From Candidatus Binataceae bacterium (lineage in GTDB: Bacteria > Desulfobacterota > Binatia > Binatales > Binataceae), in contig DASRHP010000009.1 in assembly GCA_035650475.1 (NCBI GenBank), forward strand, positions 672,545 to 736,544: a stretch of 64,000 bases of DNA, read 5' to 3'. Below the pieces are notes generated by a model, which was given only the letters and a program-made list of their open reading frames with translations, was not told the origin of the DNA and ran no database searches. A program made the translations under genes and the position numbers. Positions 1 to 7,306 of this stretch are shown here, in pieces (the stretch's first letter is position 1; every line of letters starts with the position of its first letter).

Positions 1-402
1 CGCCTGGCGCGGCCGACGCCGGTCAACGGGATCGAGCCGCAGGCGCTGGAGGCGATGCGCCGCTACAGTTGGCCGGGCAACGTGCGTGAACTGTCCAACG
101 CGATCGAATCAGCTTTCACCTTCGGCACGTCGGACACGATCCGGCTCGCCGATTTGCCGGCCGCCGTCTCCGGCGCCGCCGCGGCTGCCGACGCGGCGCC
201 TGCAAACCCGGTTCCGCGTCCGGCCGCCGGCGAGCGCGACGGCGGCGGCAGCAGCAGCAGCCTGAGCTTCGCCGACACCGAGCGCGACCTCATCCATCGC
301 GCGCTCGCCGCCACCGGCGGCAACAAATATCGCGCGGCGAAGCTGCTCGGAATTTCGCGCAAGCGGCTGTACGCGCGTCTGCGCCGCTACGACATCGCCT
401 AG
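1..402 (+). CDS. sigma-54-dependent transcriptional regulator, C-terminal part (5' end outside window)
   Basis: The frame is open from base 1, so this is the C-terminal end of a longer protein. The visible part has the end of an AAA+ sigma-54 activator domain, shown by YSWPGNVRELSNAIESA, which matches the family's WPGNVREL signature. An Ala/Pro/Gly-rich linker follows, then a Fis-type helix-turn-helix (GGNKYRAAKLLGISRKRLYA) that would bind enhancer DNA. Such proteins use ATP to open promoters held by sigma-54 RNA polymerase. The sensor or receiver domain lies upstream of the window, so the signal and target genes cannot be inferred. Confidence 0.9.
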   Translation, partial: RLARPTPVNGIEPQALEAMRRYSWPGNVRELSNAIESAFTFGTSDTIRLADLPAAVSGAAAAADAAPANPVPRPAAGERDGGGSSSSLSFADTERDLIHRALAATGGNKYRAAKLLGISRKRLYARLRRYDIA

Positions 403-511
403 AATCCTCCGGCTTGGGCCGGGCAAGGCCCTGGCGCTGCGTCCGCCGCATCTGCGTGTTTGGCTGCGCCGGTTGGAGGAACCGCAGGCATCTTGCTAGC
501 GTCGATCGCGG

Positions 512-1148
512 ATGGACGAGCAACGCTGCGCGCAAACTCCGCCGGCGGAGCCCGCCTCGGGAGCGGCGCACAAAAGTTTCGCAGGCAGGATCGCGGATTG
601 GCGCGACGCCGCGGCGGCGCGGGCGTGCCGGCTGGAGACGATGCTGCTGCACCGGCTTTTGCGGGCTCGGGGTGCTCGTGATGGTCGGGCTGTTTGTGTC
701 GAATTACTCGAGCGGAGGCGCGCGCCACTATTGGCTCGCGATGTTTCCGCTGTTCGGCCTGACCTGCGTTGCGCACGAGCTGGCCGCCGGCCGCGCCGGC
801 GAAGTCGCGCTGTGGCGGATTCTGCTGCGCCAGATGCTGCACTGGCTGGGTCCGATAATCGCGGTCAAGATTCTCTTCCTGCAACAGGCGCGGGGGCAGA
901 TGTCCACCGACGCTGTCGCGCTCACGATTCTCCTGGTGCTCGCTGTCACCTGCTTTCCGGCCGGTGTCCATTTCGACCGCAGCTTCTACTGGGTGAGCGC
1001 CTTGCTCGCGCTCGCCGCGATGATCGGCACCGAAATCGAGACCTACCTCTGGTTCGTCGCGGTGGTCGCGCTGGTCGTGATCGCGCTGGCCGCGCTGTCG
1101 GCGATCCTGCTGCGGCGCGGCGTGGGGTCTGCATCCTCGTCGGGTTGA
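512..1148 (+). CDS. multi-pass membrane protein of unknown function, apparently frameshifted near 650-670
   Basis: Two frames look like parts of one protein. The frame starting at ATG 512 gives a soluble-looking N-terminus ending RLETMLLHRLL near base 660. The hydrophobic part continues in the next frame from about base 660 (GLGVLVMVGLFVSNYSSGG) to the stop at 1148, with about five membrane segments. Removing one base near the TTTT run at 657-660 joins them. If there is no error, the intact product could start at GTG 672, GTG 678 or ATG 681, giving about 155 residues without the N-terminal part. I do not recognise the family. Whether this is a real mutation or a sequence error cannot be decided from one sequence. 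Confidence 0.55.
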
Positions 1149-1175
1149 GCGGACCGCCAGCGTGGCGGAGTCGCG

Positions 1176-1850
1176 CTAGCGGCGCGGGGTGGGGGCGACC
1201 TCGACGTCGTCGCGGTAGAGCTTGTACGCTTCGCTGTACTCCATCACGCGCGCGACCTCGGCGACGAACTTTTCGTCGTAGCCGGCCCGGCGCAGGAGAT
1301 GGAATCCCATCTCCATTCCCGACGCGATTCCGCCCGCGGTGATTATCCGCCCGGCGTCGACCACGCGCTTGCGGCTGATCCGGCACGCCGGCGCGATATC
1401 GGCCAGGCGATCGATCGGAACCTTGCCCGAAGTCGCTTCGGCGCGGTCGGGCTCCTTGCGATTAGTCGCGGGAATTCCGTCGAGCAGGCCCATCGTGCCG
1501 TACACCCACGACCCGGTGCATACGCTGACCAGCAGGCATGAGGGCGGCTGCGCGCGGATGAATTCCTTGAGCCGCTCGTTATGCATCTCCTGGCGCGTAC
1601 CGAAGCCGCCCGGGATGAGGAACGCGTTCATCGCGGGGCGGTCGGTGAAGCAGTAATTGGGGAGCACGGTGAAGCCGGCCTGCACCTGCACCGGACGCAT
1701 CGCGTCGGCGACCAGGAAAGTGTCGAGTTCGGGATCGAAGCGGCGCGCGACCGAAAACACGCCGTAGGGCGCGGCGAAGTCAACGATCTCGGCGTCCTTG
1801 AAGACGTAAACGCCAAGCCGGAAGCCGGCAATTTTCGCATTCGTTGCCAT
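1176..1850 (-). CDS. DJ-1/PfpI family protein (class I glutamine amidotransferase-like)
   Basis: The protein has 224 residues and the alpha/beta fold pattern of the DJ-1/PfpI superfamily. FLIPGGFGTR is followed by the nucleophile elbow VSVCTGSW, whose cysteine is the expected active-site residue, and later ITAGGIASGMEM, typical of the ThiJ/isonitrile-hydratase-like branch. Family members include chaperones, glyoxalases, isonitrile hydratases and amidase-like regulators, so the reaction cannot be assigned. No AraC-type DNA-binding domain is attached. It lies 30 bases downstream of a luciferase-like monooxygenase on the same strand, so the two are probably cotranscribed. Confidence 0.85.
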   Translation of the reverse strand: MATNAKIAGFRLGVYVFKDAEIVDFAAPYGVFSVARRFDPELDTFLVADAMRPVQVQAGFTVLPNYCFTDRPAMNAFLIPGGFGTRQEMHNERLKEFIRAQPPSCLLVSVCTGSWVYGTMGLLDGIPATNRKEPDRAEATSGKVPIDRLADIAPACRISRKRVVDAGRIITAGGIASGMEMGFHLLRRAGYDEKFVAEVARVMEYSEAYKLYRDDVEVAPTPRR

Positions 1851-1880
1851 CGTCAGTATCGGCGGCGAATCGGCCGCCGC

Positions 1881-2801
1881 CTAGACAAATGCCGGCATCA
1901 CCTCGCGCGCGAACAGCTCGACCGTCTGCGGCGGCGCCATGTCGGCGAACATCATGGTGAACATCGTGATGCCCCACGAGACGCGCTCGCGCAGTTGCGC
2001 GATTACTTCGTCGGGCGTGCCCTTGATCGCGGTGAACGAGAACGGCCGGCGCCCCTTGGCCATCTCCCACTTCTGCTCGACCTCGGCCTTGTTGGCACCG
2101 ATGCAGACCATCACCTGTTCGGAGATGGTCAGCGTGGCGGGGTCGCGGTTAACCGCACGGCAATGCTCGTGCAGGACGCCGAGCGTGCGCCTGAAGTCGC
2201 GGTAGCCCGCCGGGCAGTTCCAGCGGTCGGCGTACTTGGCGACCAGACGCAGCATTACCTTCTCGCCCGCGCCGCCGATGAGGATCGGTGGATGGGGCTT
2301 CTGCACCGGTTTGGGATTGTTGGGGGCATCGGTCACCGTGTAGTAGCGCCCTTTGAAGGTGGTGCGGTTCTCGGTGAACATCGACTTGAGAATCTGCAAC
2401 GACTCTTCGAGCTGGCGCAGCCGTGTGCCCACCGGCGGAAATTCGTACCCGTAGGCCCGGTACTCCTGCTCCATCCAGCCCGCGCCGATTCCGATTTCGA
2501 GACGTCCGTTGGAGATCTGATCGATGGTCGAGAGCGACTTGGCGAGCAGCGCCGGGTTGCGGAACGAGTTGCAAATGACCAACGTACCGATGCGCACGCG
2601 TTCGGTGCGCGCCGCGAGCGCGCTCATCATCGGAATGCATTCGAGCAGGTCGAGGTCGGTCAGGCCGAGCGTCCAGAAGTGGTCCACCAGCCACAACGAG
2701 TGATAGCCCAAGCGCTCGGCCATCGCGGCGCGGTCGAGCAGGGTCCTGACCGTCGCGCCGGCCTGCGGCGACCAGAACGCGAATTGCACTTTTCCACCCA
2801 T
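1881..2801 (-). CDS. luciferase-like monooxygenase (LLM class, probably F420-dependent oxidoreductase)
   Basis: At 306 residues this is the normal length for the bacterial luciferase-like TIM-barrel family. Supporting signatures are AERLGYHSLWLVDHF near the N-terminus, RVRIGTLVICNSFRNPALLA, the flavin/F420-site segment SNGRLEIGIGAGWMEQEY, and HPPILIGGAGEKVMLRLVAKYAD. Family members use F420 or reduced FMN to oxidise or reduce small organic substrates in the cytoplasm; cofactor and substrate are not readable here. The GRLEIGIGAGW pattern is common in F420-type members. It is the first gene of a probable two-gene minus-strand unit with the DJ-1/PfpI gene and is divergent from the exported hydrolase. 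Confidence 0.88.
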   Translation of the reverse strand: MGGKVQFAFWSPQAGATVRTLLDRAAMAERLGYHSLWLVDHFWTLGLTDLDLLECIPMMSALAARTERVRIGTLVICNSFRNPALLAKSLSTIDQISNGRLEIGIGAGWMEQEYRAYGYEFPPVGTRLRQLEESLQILKSMFTENRTTFKGRYYTVTDAPNNPKPVQKPHPPILIGGAGEKVMLRLVAKYADRWNCPAGYRDFRRTLGVLHEHCRAVNRDPATLTISEQVMVCIGANKAEVEQKWEMAKGRRPFSFTAIKGTPDEVIAQLRERVSWGITMFTMMFADMAPPQTVELFAREVMPAFV

Positions 2802-2934
2802 CGGCTGCTCCTTGGCCGGCCGCCTCGCGGCCGCATATCACGTGCGGTAGATCAGATGACTGTTTCGCATGGCCGGGCGCGAAGCGTCAACCGGCCGGAC
2901 CGGAGCGGCGATGGAAATCGGAGCGGACAGCGCG

Positions 2935-4182
2935 ATGAGGCGGGGGCGAACGCAAAAGCGCGGCGCGAGGCGCGGAATTGCGCTGCTTGCGGCGGCGTTC
3001 ACGCTGGCTGCGGAAGCCGGGCTCGCCGCATTCGCGCGCCCTTCGGACCCGGCAGTGGCGCGCGCCGCCGATGGAACGGCCCGCGCATCGATCGAGGCCG
3101 CGCCCGCGCCCGACGCCCACACCGGGTTCGTCTCGACGGGATCGTCCCGTGCGCTCAAAGGCGCGCCGGGGATTTACGAGTGGCGTTACGTCGCCCGCTG
3201 CGGGCCGTCGCCGTTCGACCGTATCGGGCTCCATCGCGTCGCATTCGGGCCCAAGCTCCCGGCGCATCCGAAGGCTGTGATGCTCTATCTTCCGGGGACC
3301 AACATGAACGGCGAGATCGTTCCCGACGATTCGCGCTTCTCGCTGCCGCTTTACCTGGCCGCGCACGGCGTTGACGTATGGACGTTCGATTATCGAACGC
3401 ACTTCGTGCCGCCCGACGCGCAGCCCTCGGCGCTTTCCGAGATGGCGGGATGGAGTTACCGCCTCTTCGACGGCGACATCGAGGCGGCGGCGCGCTTCGT
3501 CAGCGCCGAGACGGGCCGCCCGAAGCTTTTCGTGGCCGGATTCAGCCGCGGTGCGAGCTTCGCCTACCTGTTCGCCGCACTCCATCCCGAGCGCGTTGCG
3601 GGTCTCGTGATCCTCGACGGGTTCATTTCTCGCCGCCCCTCGCTGGCGCTGCCGCCCGGACGAATCGCCGACGATATCGGTGGACGCCATCTCACCTACG
3701 ACAAGCGCAAGGCGCTGATGGAGGCGGTGATTCGCGATCCGGCCGGGACCGCGCCGCTGCCGAAGTACAAGAACGCCGCCGACAATCTCGCCCACGTGGT
3801 TTACGGGGCGGGCGGCGTGTTCGGCGGGCACGGAGGGCTCGCCAATCCGCTGGGCGGATTCGCGGAGCCGGCGGTACTGGCGGCGGTGCTGTTGAGTTAC
3901 GACCGATGGTGGCCGGCGGTACAGGACTACGAAAATCCGTTCGACGCTCGGGTTATGGCGCGGCTCGCGGCTTCGAAGCTTCCGGTGCTCGCGTTCAGCA
4001 GCACGAACATCTCATCCGGATGGCCCGGCGAAGTCAGGCGCGCGGCGGCGGCCACCGGCAGCGCCGACGTGGGCTTCAAGCGGCTCGACGGATGGGGCCA
4101 TCTGGACGTGATCTGCGGCACGCACGCCGAAAGGGAAGTGTACGCGCCGGTGCTCGCCTGGCTCAGGCGGCATCAGAAGTAG
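2935..4182 (+). CDS. exported alpha/beta hydrolase
   Basis: From ATG 2935 the product has an Arg/Lys-rich N-terminus, then a hydrophobic stretch (GIALLAAAFTLAAEAGLAAF) that reads as a signal peptide or anchor. ATG 2911 and ATG 2869 are in-frame alternatives; 2935 gives the most typical signal-peptide n-region. The hydrolase part shows an oxyanion-type YLPGTNMNG, the nucleophile elbow VAGFSRGASF (GFSRG, Ser), ILDGF after it, and a late GWGHLDVICG that probably carries the catalytic His. The substrate is unknown. Its end overlaps the convergent small membrane protein gene by 20 bases. Confidence 0.82.
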   Translation: MRRGRTQKRGARRGIALLAAAFTLAAEAGLAAFARPSDPAVARAADGTARASIEAAPAPDAHTGFVSTGSSRALKGAPGIYEWRYVARCGPSPFDRIGLHRVAFGPKLPAHPKAVMLYLPGTNMNGEIVPDDSRFSLPLYLAAHGVDVWTFDYRTHFVPPDAQPSALSEMAGWSYRLFDGDIEAAARFVSAETGRPKLFVAGFSRGASFAYLFAALHPERVAGLVILDGFISRRPSLALPPGRIADDIGGRHLTYDKRKALMEAVIRDPAGTAPLPKYKNAADNLAHVVYGAGGVFGGHGGLANPLGGFAEPAVLAAVLLSYDRWWPAVQDYENPFDARVMARLAASKLPVLAFSSTNISSGWPGEVRRAAAATGSADVGFKRLDGWGHLDVICGTHAEREVYAPVLAWLRRHQK

Positions 4183-4450
4183 GCGGCGGCGGAGCCGTGG
4201 GCCGCGGCGCTCCGCCGGCCCGCGGCGGACGCATCAGCAGCGCCGCCGCCAGCGCCCACATTCCCAGCGCGAAGCCGAGGGGCGCCCACACCCACGGCGA
4301 GCGGCCGCGGCGTGACGCGATCGTCGCGGTCAGCGGCGCCAGCGCCGCGTCGATCAGCAAAGAAGTGGCGATCATTTCGGCCGGACCGCCGCGGTACCGC
4401 ATCAGGGCGAAGCCCGAGGTCAGGCTGAGGACAGCGGCGAGGGTTTCCAT
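4163..4450 (-). CDS. small membrane protein of unknown function
   Basis: A 95-residue product with about three hydrophobic segments (near residues 3-17, 25-43 and 50-72) and a Pro-rich soluble tail. I do not recognise the family. The alternating hydrophobic segments and charged loop RRGRSP are protein-like rather than random, but the gene is short, overlaps the preceding hydrolase gene tail to tail by 20 bases and has no other support. It lies between two plus-strand genes and seems to be transcribed alone. Confidence 0.5.
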   Translation of the reverse strand: METLAAVLSLTSGFALMRYRGGPAEMIATSLLIDAALAPLTATIASRRGRSPWVWAPLGFALGMWALAAALLMRPPRAGGAPRPTAPPPPTSDAA

Positions 4451-4499
4451 CGGATTGCGCGCTTTGCGCCCGGCTCAGGCGAGACTATAGTAACCAGTG

Positions 4500-4907
4500 A
4501 TGGCACGTCGCGAAGCCGAAAGCATCATCTCCAAGCTGCGCCACATGAGCGAAGAGGGGCTCGGCAGCGTGGTCAACGAGCTGATGTCCAACGAGAAGCT
4601 GCGCAAGCGCCTGGGACGGGCGGGCGAGCGGCTGATGGCCAATAAGCATATCTTCGACCGCAACGTCGAGACCGTGCTGGATTTCGTCAACATCCCCTCC
4701 AAGCGCGACGTGCGCGAGCTCAAGGCGCGCCTCGACACCCTCTCGAGCCAGTTCGTGAACCTTAGCATGAAGGTTGACCGGATGCTGGCGGCGGCGGGTC
4801 GCAGCGGCGTTGAGAGCGCAACCGCGCCGGGCGGCGGCGAGCGCCCTGCGCCGGTCCGCCGGATAACCCCGCGCAGGGCTGCGCCGCGCCCCAAGTCGTC
4901 AGACTGA
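4500..4907 (+). CDS. small helical protein, probably coiled coil (function unknown)
   Basis: A 135-residue protein of mostly charged, amphipathic helix (residues ~5-95), including AESIISKLRHMSEEGLGSV and a heptad-like stretch around RELKARLDTLSSQFVNLSMK. It ends in a Pro/Arg-rich basic tail that looks disordered. It resembles small phasin-like or scaffold-type proteins but carries no diagnostic motif I can name. A GTG three bases upstream (4497) is an alternative start. It converges on the two ArsA-like ATPase genes with a gap of 41 bases, so it is a neighbour but not in their operon. Confidence 0.72.
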   Translation: MARREAESIISKLRHMSEEGLGSVVNELMSNEKLRKRLGRAGERLMANKHIFDRNVETVLDFVNIPSKRDVRELKARLDTLSSQFVNLSMKVDRMLAAAGRSGVESATAPGGGERPAPVRRITPRRAAPRPKSSD

Positions 4908-4948
4908 GGCGAACCGCGCGGGGCGGCTTCTTCCGTCGACTCCGCAGG

Positions 4949-6085
4949 CTAGAGCTCGGCGATATTGTGGCCGAGCCGGGCGAGGTCGCCGAGCGACGCC
5001 GGCTCAGTGCCGAGGTCAGGCGCGGCAAACAGACGCATCTCGGCCGGCACGCCCGCGCGCAGCGATACGAGCGCCGCCGTCTCGCGTTCCTTGAGCGCGG
5101 CAAACTCGTGCGCCGCGCGCGCCAGCTTGCGCCGCAGCGCCGGGCCGACCGCGGCGCGGGCAATCTCCTCGGCGACGGGCATCGCAGGCAGCGTGCGATT
5201 GACGATCACGGCCCGAGTCGCGATACCGGCGGCGCTGAGCGCGGCGATGAACTCGTGGGCCTGGTCGATACGCTCGGGCTCGGCGGTGGTGACCACGACC
5301 ACCGCAGTGTCGGCCGCGACCAGCAGCATCTGCGCGCGAGCGGCGCGTTCGGCGAAGCCGGCATACATCCCGTCGAAGCTGCGCACGAAGGTCTGGACGT
5401 CGCCCAGCAGGTGAAGGCCGGTGATCCGATCAAAGGCGGCGAGCACCGCGCGCGCGGCCAAATCGACCACGCCGAGCCCGCGGCGCATCCCGCCGCCGAG
5501 CAGACTGACGGCGCGCGAGTTTAAGAGCTCGAGCAGGCGGCGGGGCGCATCGAGAAAATCGAGCGCCTCGCGCGCAGGCGGGGTGTCGAGCACCACCAGG
5601 TCGGTCGAAGGCTGGTCGCTGAGCTCGAGCAGCCGCTCCATCGCCATGTAGTCGCCGACGCCGGCAAGCGCCTGAGAGAGATTGCCGTAGATGCGGTTGT
5701 GAAGGATCGCCTGCGCGGCGGCGGGCGAGGGGGCGTGGCGGGTGACCAGCGCGTCGAAGGTGTGCTTGGGGTCGAGGCGGAGCGCGCGCAGGCGGCCGGC
5801 GCGCCGCGCCGGCCGCCTGCGCGCGCTCCGGGCTGCGGCGCCCGCCTCCGCCCTGGCCTCTTCCAGCGCAACCTCGCGCGGCTCGGCGGCGTGGCGCGGA
5901 TCGACGCCGAGTGCGTCGAGCAGCCGCGGCGCCGGATCGACGGTCATCACGTCCACCCGCCGGCCGCCGAGCGCGGCGCGCAGCGCAAGCGTAGCGCTCA
6001 TTGTCGTCTTGCCCACGCCGCCCGGGCCGAGGCAAACCAGCAGGCGCGCGGCGAGCAGGTCGGAAACCGAGCCGGCGGTGCTCAT
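4949..6085 (-). CDS. ArsA-like (GET3/MinD-related) ATPase, paralogue 1
   Basis: The deviant P-loop LGPGGVGKTTMSATLAL lies near the N-terminus, followed by VMTVDPAPRLLDALG, the switch segment LVVLDTPPAREALDFL, and VVVTTAEPERIDQAHEFIAAL with VIVNRTLP. These are landmarks of the ArsA/GET3 anion-pump-like ATPase family. Members dimerise and couple ATP hydrolysis to metalloid export or to protein targeting and partitioning; no arsenite-binding cysteine cluster is visible, so arsenic transport is not supported. ATG 6085 was chosen because it shares one base with the upstream gene's TGA and because sequence beyond it is not family-like. Residues ~87-103 lie in a 47-base palindrome (5781-5827). Confidence 0.88.
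   Translation of the reverse strand: MSTAGSVSDLLAARLLVCLGPGGVGKTTMSATLALRAALGGRRVDVMTVDPAPRLLDALGVDPRHAAEPREVALEEARAEAGAAARSARRRPARRAGRLRALRLDPKHTFDALVTRHAPSPAAAQAILHNRIYGNLSQALAGVGDYMAMERLLELSDQPSTDLVVLDTPPAREALDFLDAPRRLLELLNSRAVSLLGGGMRRGLGVVDLAARAVLAAFDRITGLHLLGDVQTFVRSFDGMYAGFAERAARAQMLLVAADTAVVVVTTAEPERIDQAHEFIAALSAAGIATRAVIVNRTLPAMPVAEEIARAAVGPALRRKLARAAHEFAALKERETAALVSLRAGVPAEMRLFAAPDLGTEPASLGDLARLGHNIAEL
5781..5827. repeat. 47-base GC palindrome inside the ArsA-like gene
   Basis: Bases 5781-5803 are the exact reverse complement of 5805-5827, with one base (5804) between them. Each arm is 23 bases and almost pure G and C, beginning AGCGCGCGCAGG. Because of the symmetry, both strands encode nearly the same Arg/Ala-rich peptide (SARRRPARRAGRLRALR). 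It falls just before the conserved LDPKHTFDALVTRH segment of the ATPase and keeps the frame open. It could be a natural hairpin, a small palindromic insertion or an assembly artefact. Confidence 0.85.
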
Positions 6086-6972
6086 CAATCGTTGAGCTGC
6101 GCGCCGAGCGCGCGGCTCAACTCCTCCACCTCGGCCCGGCCCATCGCCGGACTGAAGAGCATCGGCAGTTCGATCACACGCAGATGCGCGCGGGCGGCCG
6201 CGCGGCGCGCCCGCGCCGCGGGGCCGCCCGCGCCGCCGCGCCATGCGGCGAGCCTGCGGCACGCCGGATGCGCGTCGAGGGTGCGCAACTCCGCCGCGCT
6301 GAACAGCGGTTGCGGTACTGCGTTCACGACCGCCGCCGCGAGGCTGACCCCCAGGCGGTCGCGCAGGATGCCGGCCGCCTCCAGCGCCTCGCGCAGCGCC
6401 AACTCTTGCGCGCTGAGCGTCAGCACGACCGCGAAACGGGCGGGGTCGGCGAGGAAATCCTCGACGCCCGCGGCGAGCCGGTTGAGCGTGCCCAGCGGCG
6501 CTATACGCTTGACGCCGCCTGCGACCGAGAGCAGCTCCAGCGTGCTGCCGGTGGCGGGCGCGTCAACCACGGCGTAGCGGTCCTCCAGCGCGGCCTGTCC
6601 GGCGATGAGTCGCAGCCGCTCCAGCATCAGGAACGCCTCCAAACCGGGCAATGCGGCGCTGACGTAGCCGAACGTGCGGCTGTTGAGCATCCGGCGCGCG
6701 ATCGTCTTGAGCGGCACGATTCGCTCGATGAAGGCTTCGAGCTCGCTGCGCGCGCTGAGCGACATCGTTTCGAGATCGGGAATTGCGCCCGCCGCGGAAC
6801 CGCCGTTGCCGCCGGGCGCGATTCCGAGCATCCGCGCCGCCCACATCCGCTGGTCAAGATCGACCAGCACCGTGGGCCGGCGGCGCGTAAGGGCGAGCGC
6901 AAGCGATGCGGCCACCGCGCTTTTGCCGGTGCCGCCCTTACCGGTGACCAGGATTAGCCGGGCAAGCGCCAT
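6085..6972 (-). CDS. ArsA-like (GET3/MinD-related) ATPase, paralogue 2
   Basis: A 295-residue P-loop ATPase starting MALARLILVTGKGGTGKSAVAASLAL, the deviant Walker A of the ArsA/MinD class. It continues with TVLVDLDQRMWAARMLG, YAVVDAPATGSTLELLSV and a central FAVVLTLSAQELALREAL segment with a following VVNAVPQPLF. It is shorter than the neighbouring paralogue and differs in sequence, so the pair may form a heterodimer. Its TGA overlaps the ATG of the downstream paralogue by one base, which implies translational coupling. Substrate or cargo is unknown; there is no arsR, arsB or arsenite-binding cysteine motif nearby. Confidence 0.87.
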   Translation of the reverse strand: MALARLILVTGKGGTGKSAVAASLALALTRRRPTVLVDLDQRMWAARMLGIAPGGNGGSAAGAIPDLETMSLSARSELEAFIERIVPLKTIARRMLNSRTFGYVSAALPGLEAFLMLERLRLIAGQAALEDRYAVVDAPATGSTLELLSVAGGVKRIAPLGTLNRLAAGVEDFLADPARFAVVLTLSAQELALREALEAAGILRDRLGVSLAAAVVNAVPQPLFSAAELRTLDAHPACRRLAAWRGGAGGPAARARRAAARAHLRVIELPMLFSPAMGRAEVEELSRALGAQLND

Positions 6973-7056
6973 CGGCTAGAATCTAGAGCGCGCGGCCCTT
7001 GCGATCCACCAAGCCGCCGCCGATGGGGGCAAACGAGGCTCTTGACGCGCGTCACC

Positions 7057-7290
7057 ATGAAAGCGGACTTGTGCCCATCGTTTCACAGCATAGTGCTGGC
7101 GATCGCACCGGCCGAGATCGCGCGCTTCAAGGCGGTGATAGAGTCCTACGACAACCTCGCCACCCTGCGCACCGAGGACCCGCGTCATCACTATCTGCGG
7201 CTGTACTTCAGCGCCGAGGCGGCCTCTGAGGTCGACGCACTGCTGGCCGCGCTGGGCGCGACATTTTCGATCCGGCGTATCGCTTCTTGA
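7057..7290 (+). CDS. DUF4911-like small protein
   Basis: From ATG 7057 the product has 77 residues (a TTG at 7042 would add five). The pattern SIVLAIAPAEIARFKAVIES followed by YDNLATLRTEDPRHHYLRL and an acidic helix near the end resembles the DUF4911 family: a hydrophobic start, a helix, then a 'LATLRT.DP' turn. The function of that family is not known to me. It is divergent from the ArsA-like pair (gap 84 bases) and convergent with the GH15 gene (gap 16 bases). Confidence 0.6.
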   Translation: MKADLCPSFHSIVLAIAPAEIARFKAVIESYDNLATLRTEDPRHHYLRLYFSAEAASEVDALLAALGATFSIRRIAS

Positions 7291-7306
7291 GCACGGCGCC
7301 TCGGCG

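Noticed and set aside
1581-3374. 597-codon plus-strand open frame across the DJ-1 and monooxygenase genes
   Set aside because: Its translation is low in structure and antisense to two recognised genes; it also runs into the hydrolase gene.
4949-6972. Arsenite efflux operon
   Set aside because: The ATPases have the ArsA fold, but no arsenic-binding cysteines, permease or regulator are present.
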